Below, in pieces: positions 6,400 through 6,527 of a stretch of 6,527 nt of DNA; within the stretch, counting starts at the first letter, position 1, and the number at the start of each line of letters is the position of its first letter. Where the stretch lies: positions 1 to 6,527 of the forward strand of contig JBAXYJ010000170.1 in assembly GCA_041670885.1 (NCBI GenBank), in the 5' to 3' direction. This DNA is from JAJBWD01 sp041670885 (GTDB lineage: Bacteria; Bacillota; Clostridia; Clostridiales; Clostridiaceae). The position numbers were made by a program, and so were the translations under genes. The notes beneath the pieces were generated by a model, which saw nothing but the letters and a program-made list of their open reading frames with translations, ran no database searches and was not told where the DNA came from.

Positions 6400-6430
6400 A
6401 AAAGCCATCTCAATCGAGACGGCTTTTTTT
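6398..6430. terminator. Bidirectional Rho-independent terminator
   Basis: The arms GCCATCTC (6404-6411) and GAGACGGC (6416-6423) pair around loop AATC with one A-C mismatch, flanked by an A run (6398-6403) and seven T residues (6424-6430). Read on either strand it is a G+C-containing hairpin followed by a U tract. It should end the zinc-ribbon gene from the left, whose stop codon overlaps the A run, and the partial gene from the right, whose stop codon (6431-6429) overlaps the T run. Confidence 0.85.
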
Positions 6431-6527
6431 ATAATTTTATTTCAATTTTTACAAGTCTTCCAAGTACCTTAACTATTTTCTTGTCTACAGTTTCGGTTCT
6501 AAGGGTGCTTTTGTTGCTTATAAGAAG
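6429..6527 (-). CDS. 3' end of an unidentified gene entering from the right edge
   Basis: The minus strand is open from the window edge for 32 codons and ends in TAA at 6431-6429, directly at the bidirectional terminator. The peptide has segments such as SNKSTLRTETVDKK and IVKVLGRLVKIEIKL, with a normal mix of charged and hydrophobic residues and clostridial codon choice. Together with the terminator placement this supports a real convergent gene. I do not recognise the family from this tail, and too little is present to propose a role. Confidence 0.6.
   Translation of the reverse strand, partial: LLISNKSTLRTETVDKKIVKVLGRLVKIEIKL

Noticed and set aside
5843..6430. A complete insertion sequence with the hairpin and terminator as its ends
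   Set aside because: The two structures do not match each other as terminal inverted repeats, no target duplication is visible, and the catalytic domain is missing.
6290..6472. Plus-strand 60-residue ORF starting MMMMTR
   Set aside because: Its start is the GAT repeat in another frame, and it reads through the terminator and into the antisense of the right-edge gene. It does not continue the transposase.

Overview
The window looks like chromosomal DNA from a low-G+C, endospore-forming Firmicute, most likely a Clostridium or close relative. The support is the strong A+T bias, heavy use of ATA, AAA and TTA codons, strong AGGAGG-type ribosome binding sites, TTG starts, and a SpoIID/LytB-type cell-wall protein. 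I cannot name the species from sequence alone. Coding density is high and no stretch over 300 bases lacks a gene.

Layout, left to right. (a) Minus strand: the first nine codons of a gene leaving the window at its left edge, preceded by a predicted lipoprotein (50-1111) that probably shares its transcript. (b) A 179-base divergent intergenic region (1112-1290). (c) Plus strand: a tight two-gene unit made of a YkvI-type membrane protein (1291-2400, TTG start) and a PflX-type (COG1313) radical SAM protein (2405-3301), 4 bases apart. (d) Minus strand: a PAP2-family membrane phosphatase (3298-3951), whose stop codon overlaps that of the radical SAM gene in a shared CTAG. (e) A 70-base divergent promoter region, then on the plus strand a long SpoIID/LytB-domain protein (4028-5773). 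(f) A 22-bp perfect hairpin (5843-5890) that buries the Shine-Dalgarno of a short plus-strand gene (5893-6399). That gene encodes an IS1595-like zinc ribbon and helix-turn-helix but no catalytic domain. (g) A bidirectional intrinsic terminator (6398-6430), then the last 32 codons of a minus-strand gene entering from the right edge.

Most genes are envelope-related: lipoprotein, transporter-like membrane protein, PAP2 phosphatase and peptidoglycan-binding/lytic SpoIID-like protein. They sit in separate, alternating transcription units, so a single common pathway is not demonstrated. I see no CRISPR array, rRNA, tRNA, complete insertion sequence or recognisable defence system. The most distinctive signal is the self-contained unit at 5843-6430: a hairpin-masked ribosome binding site, a catalytically dead transposase-like DNA-binding protein, and a terminator touching its stop codon. 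The second is the SpoIID-like protein, which keeps the catalytic glutamate but has lost all three residues of the zinc motif I recall for SpoIID.
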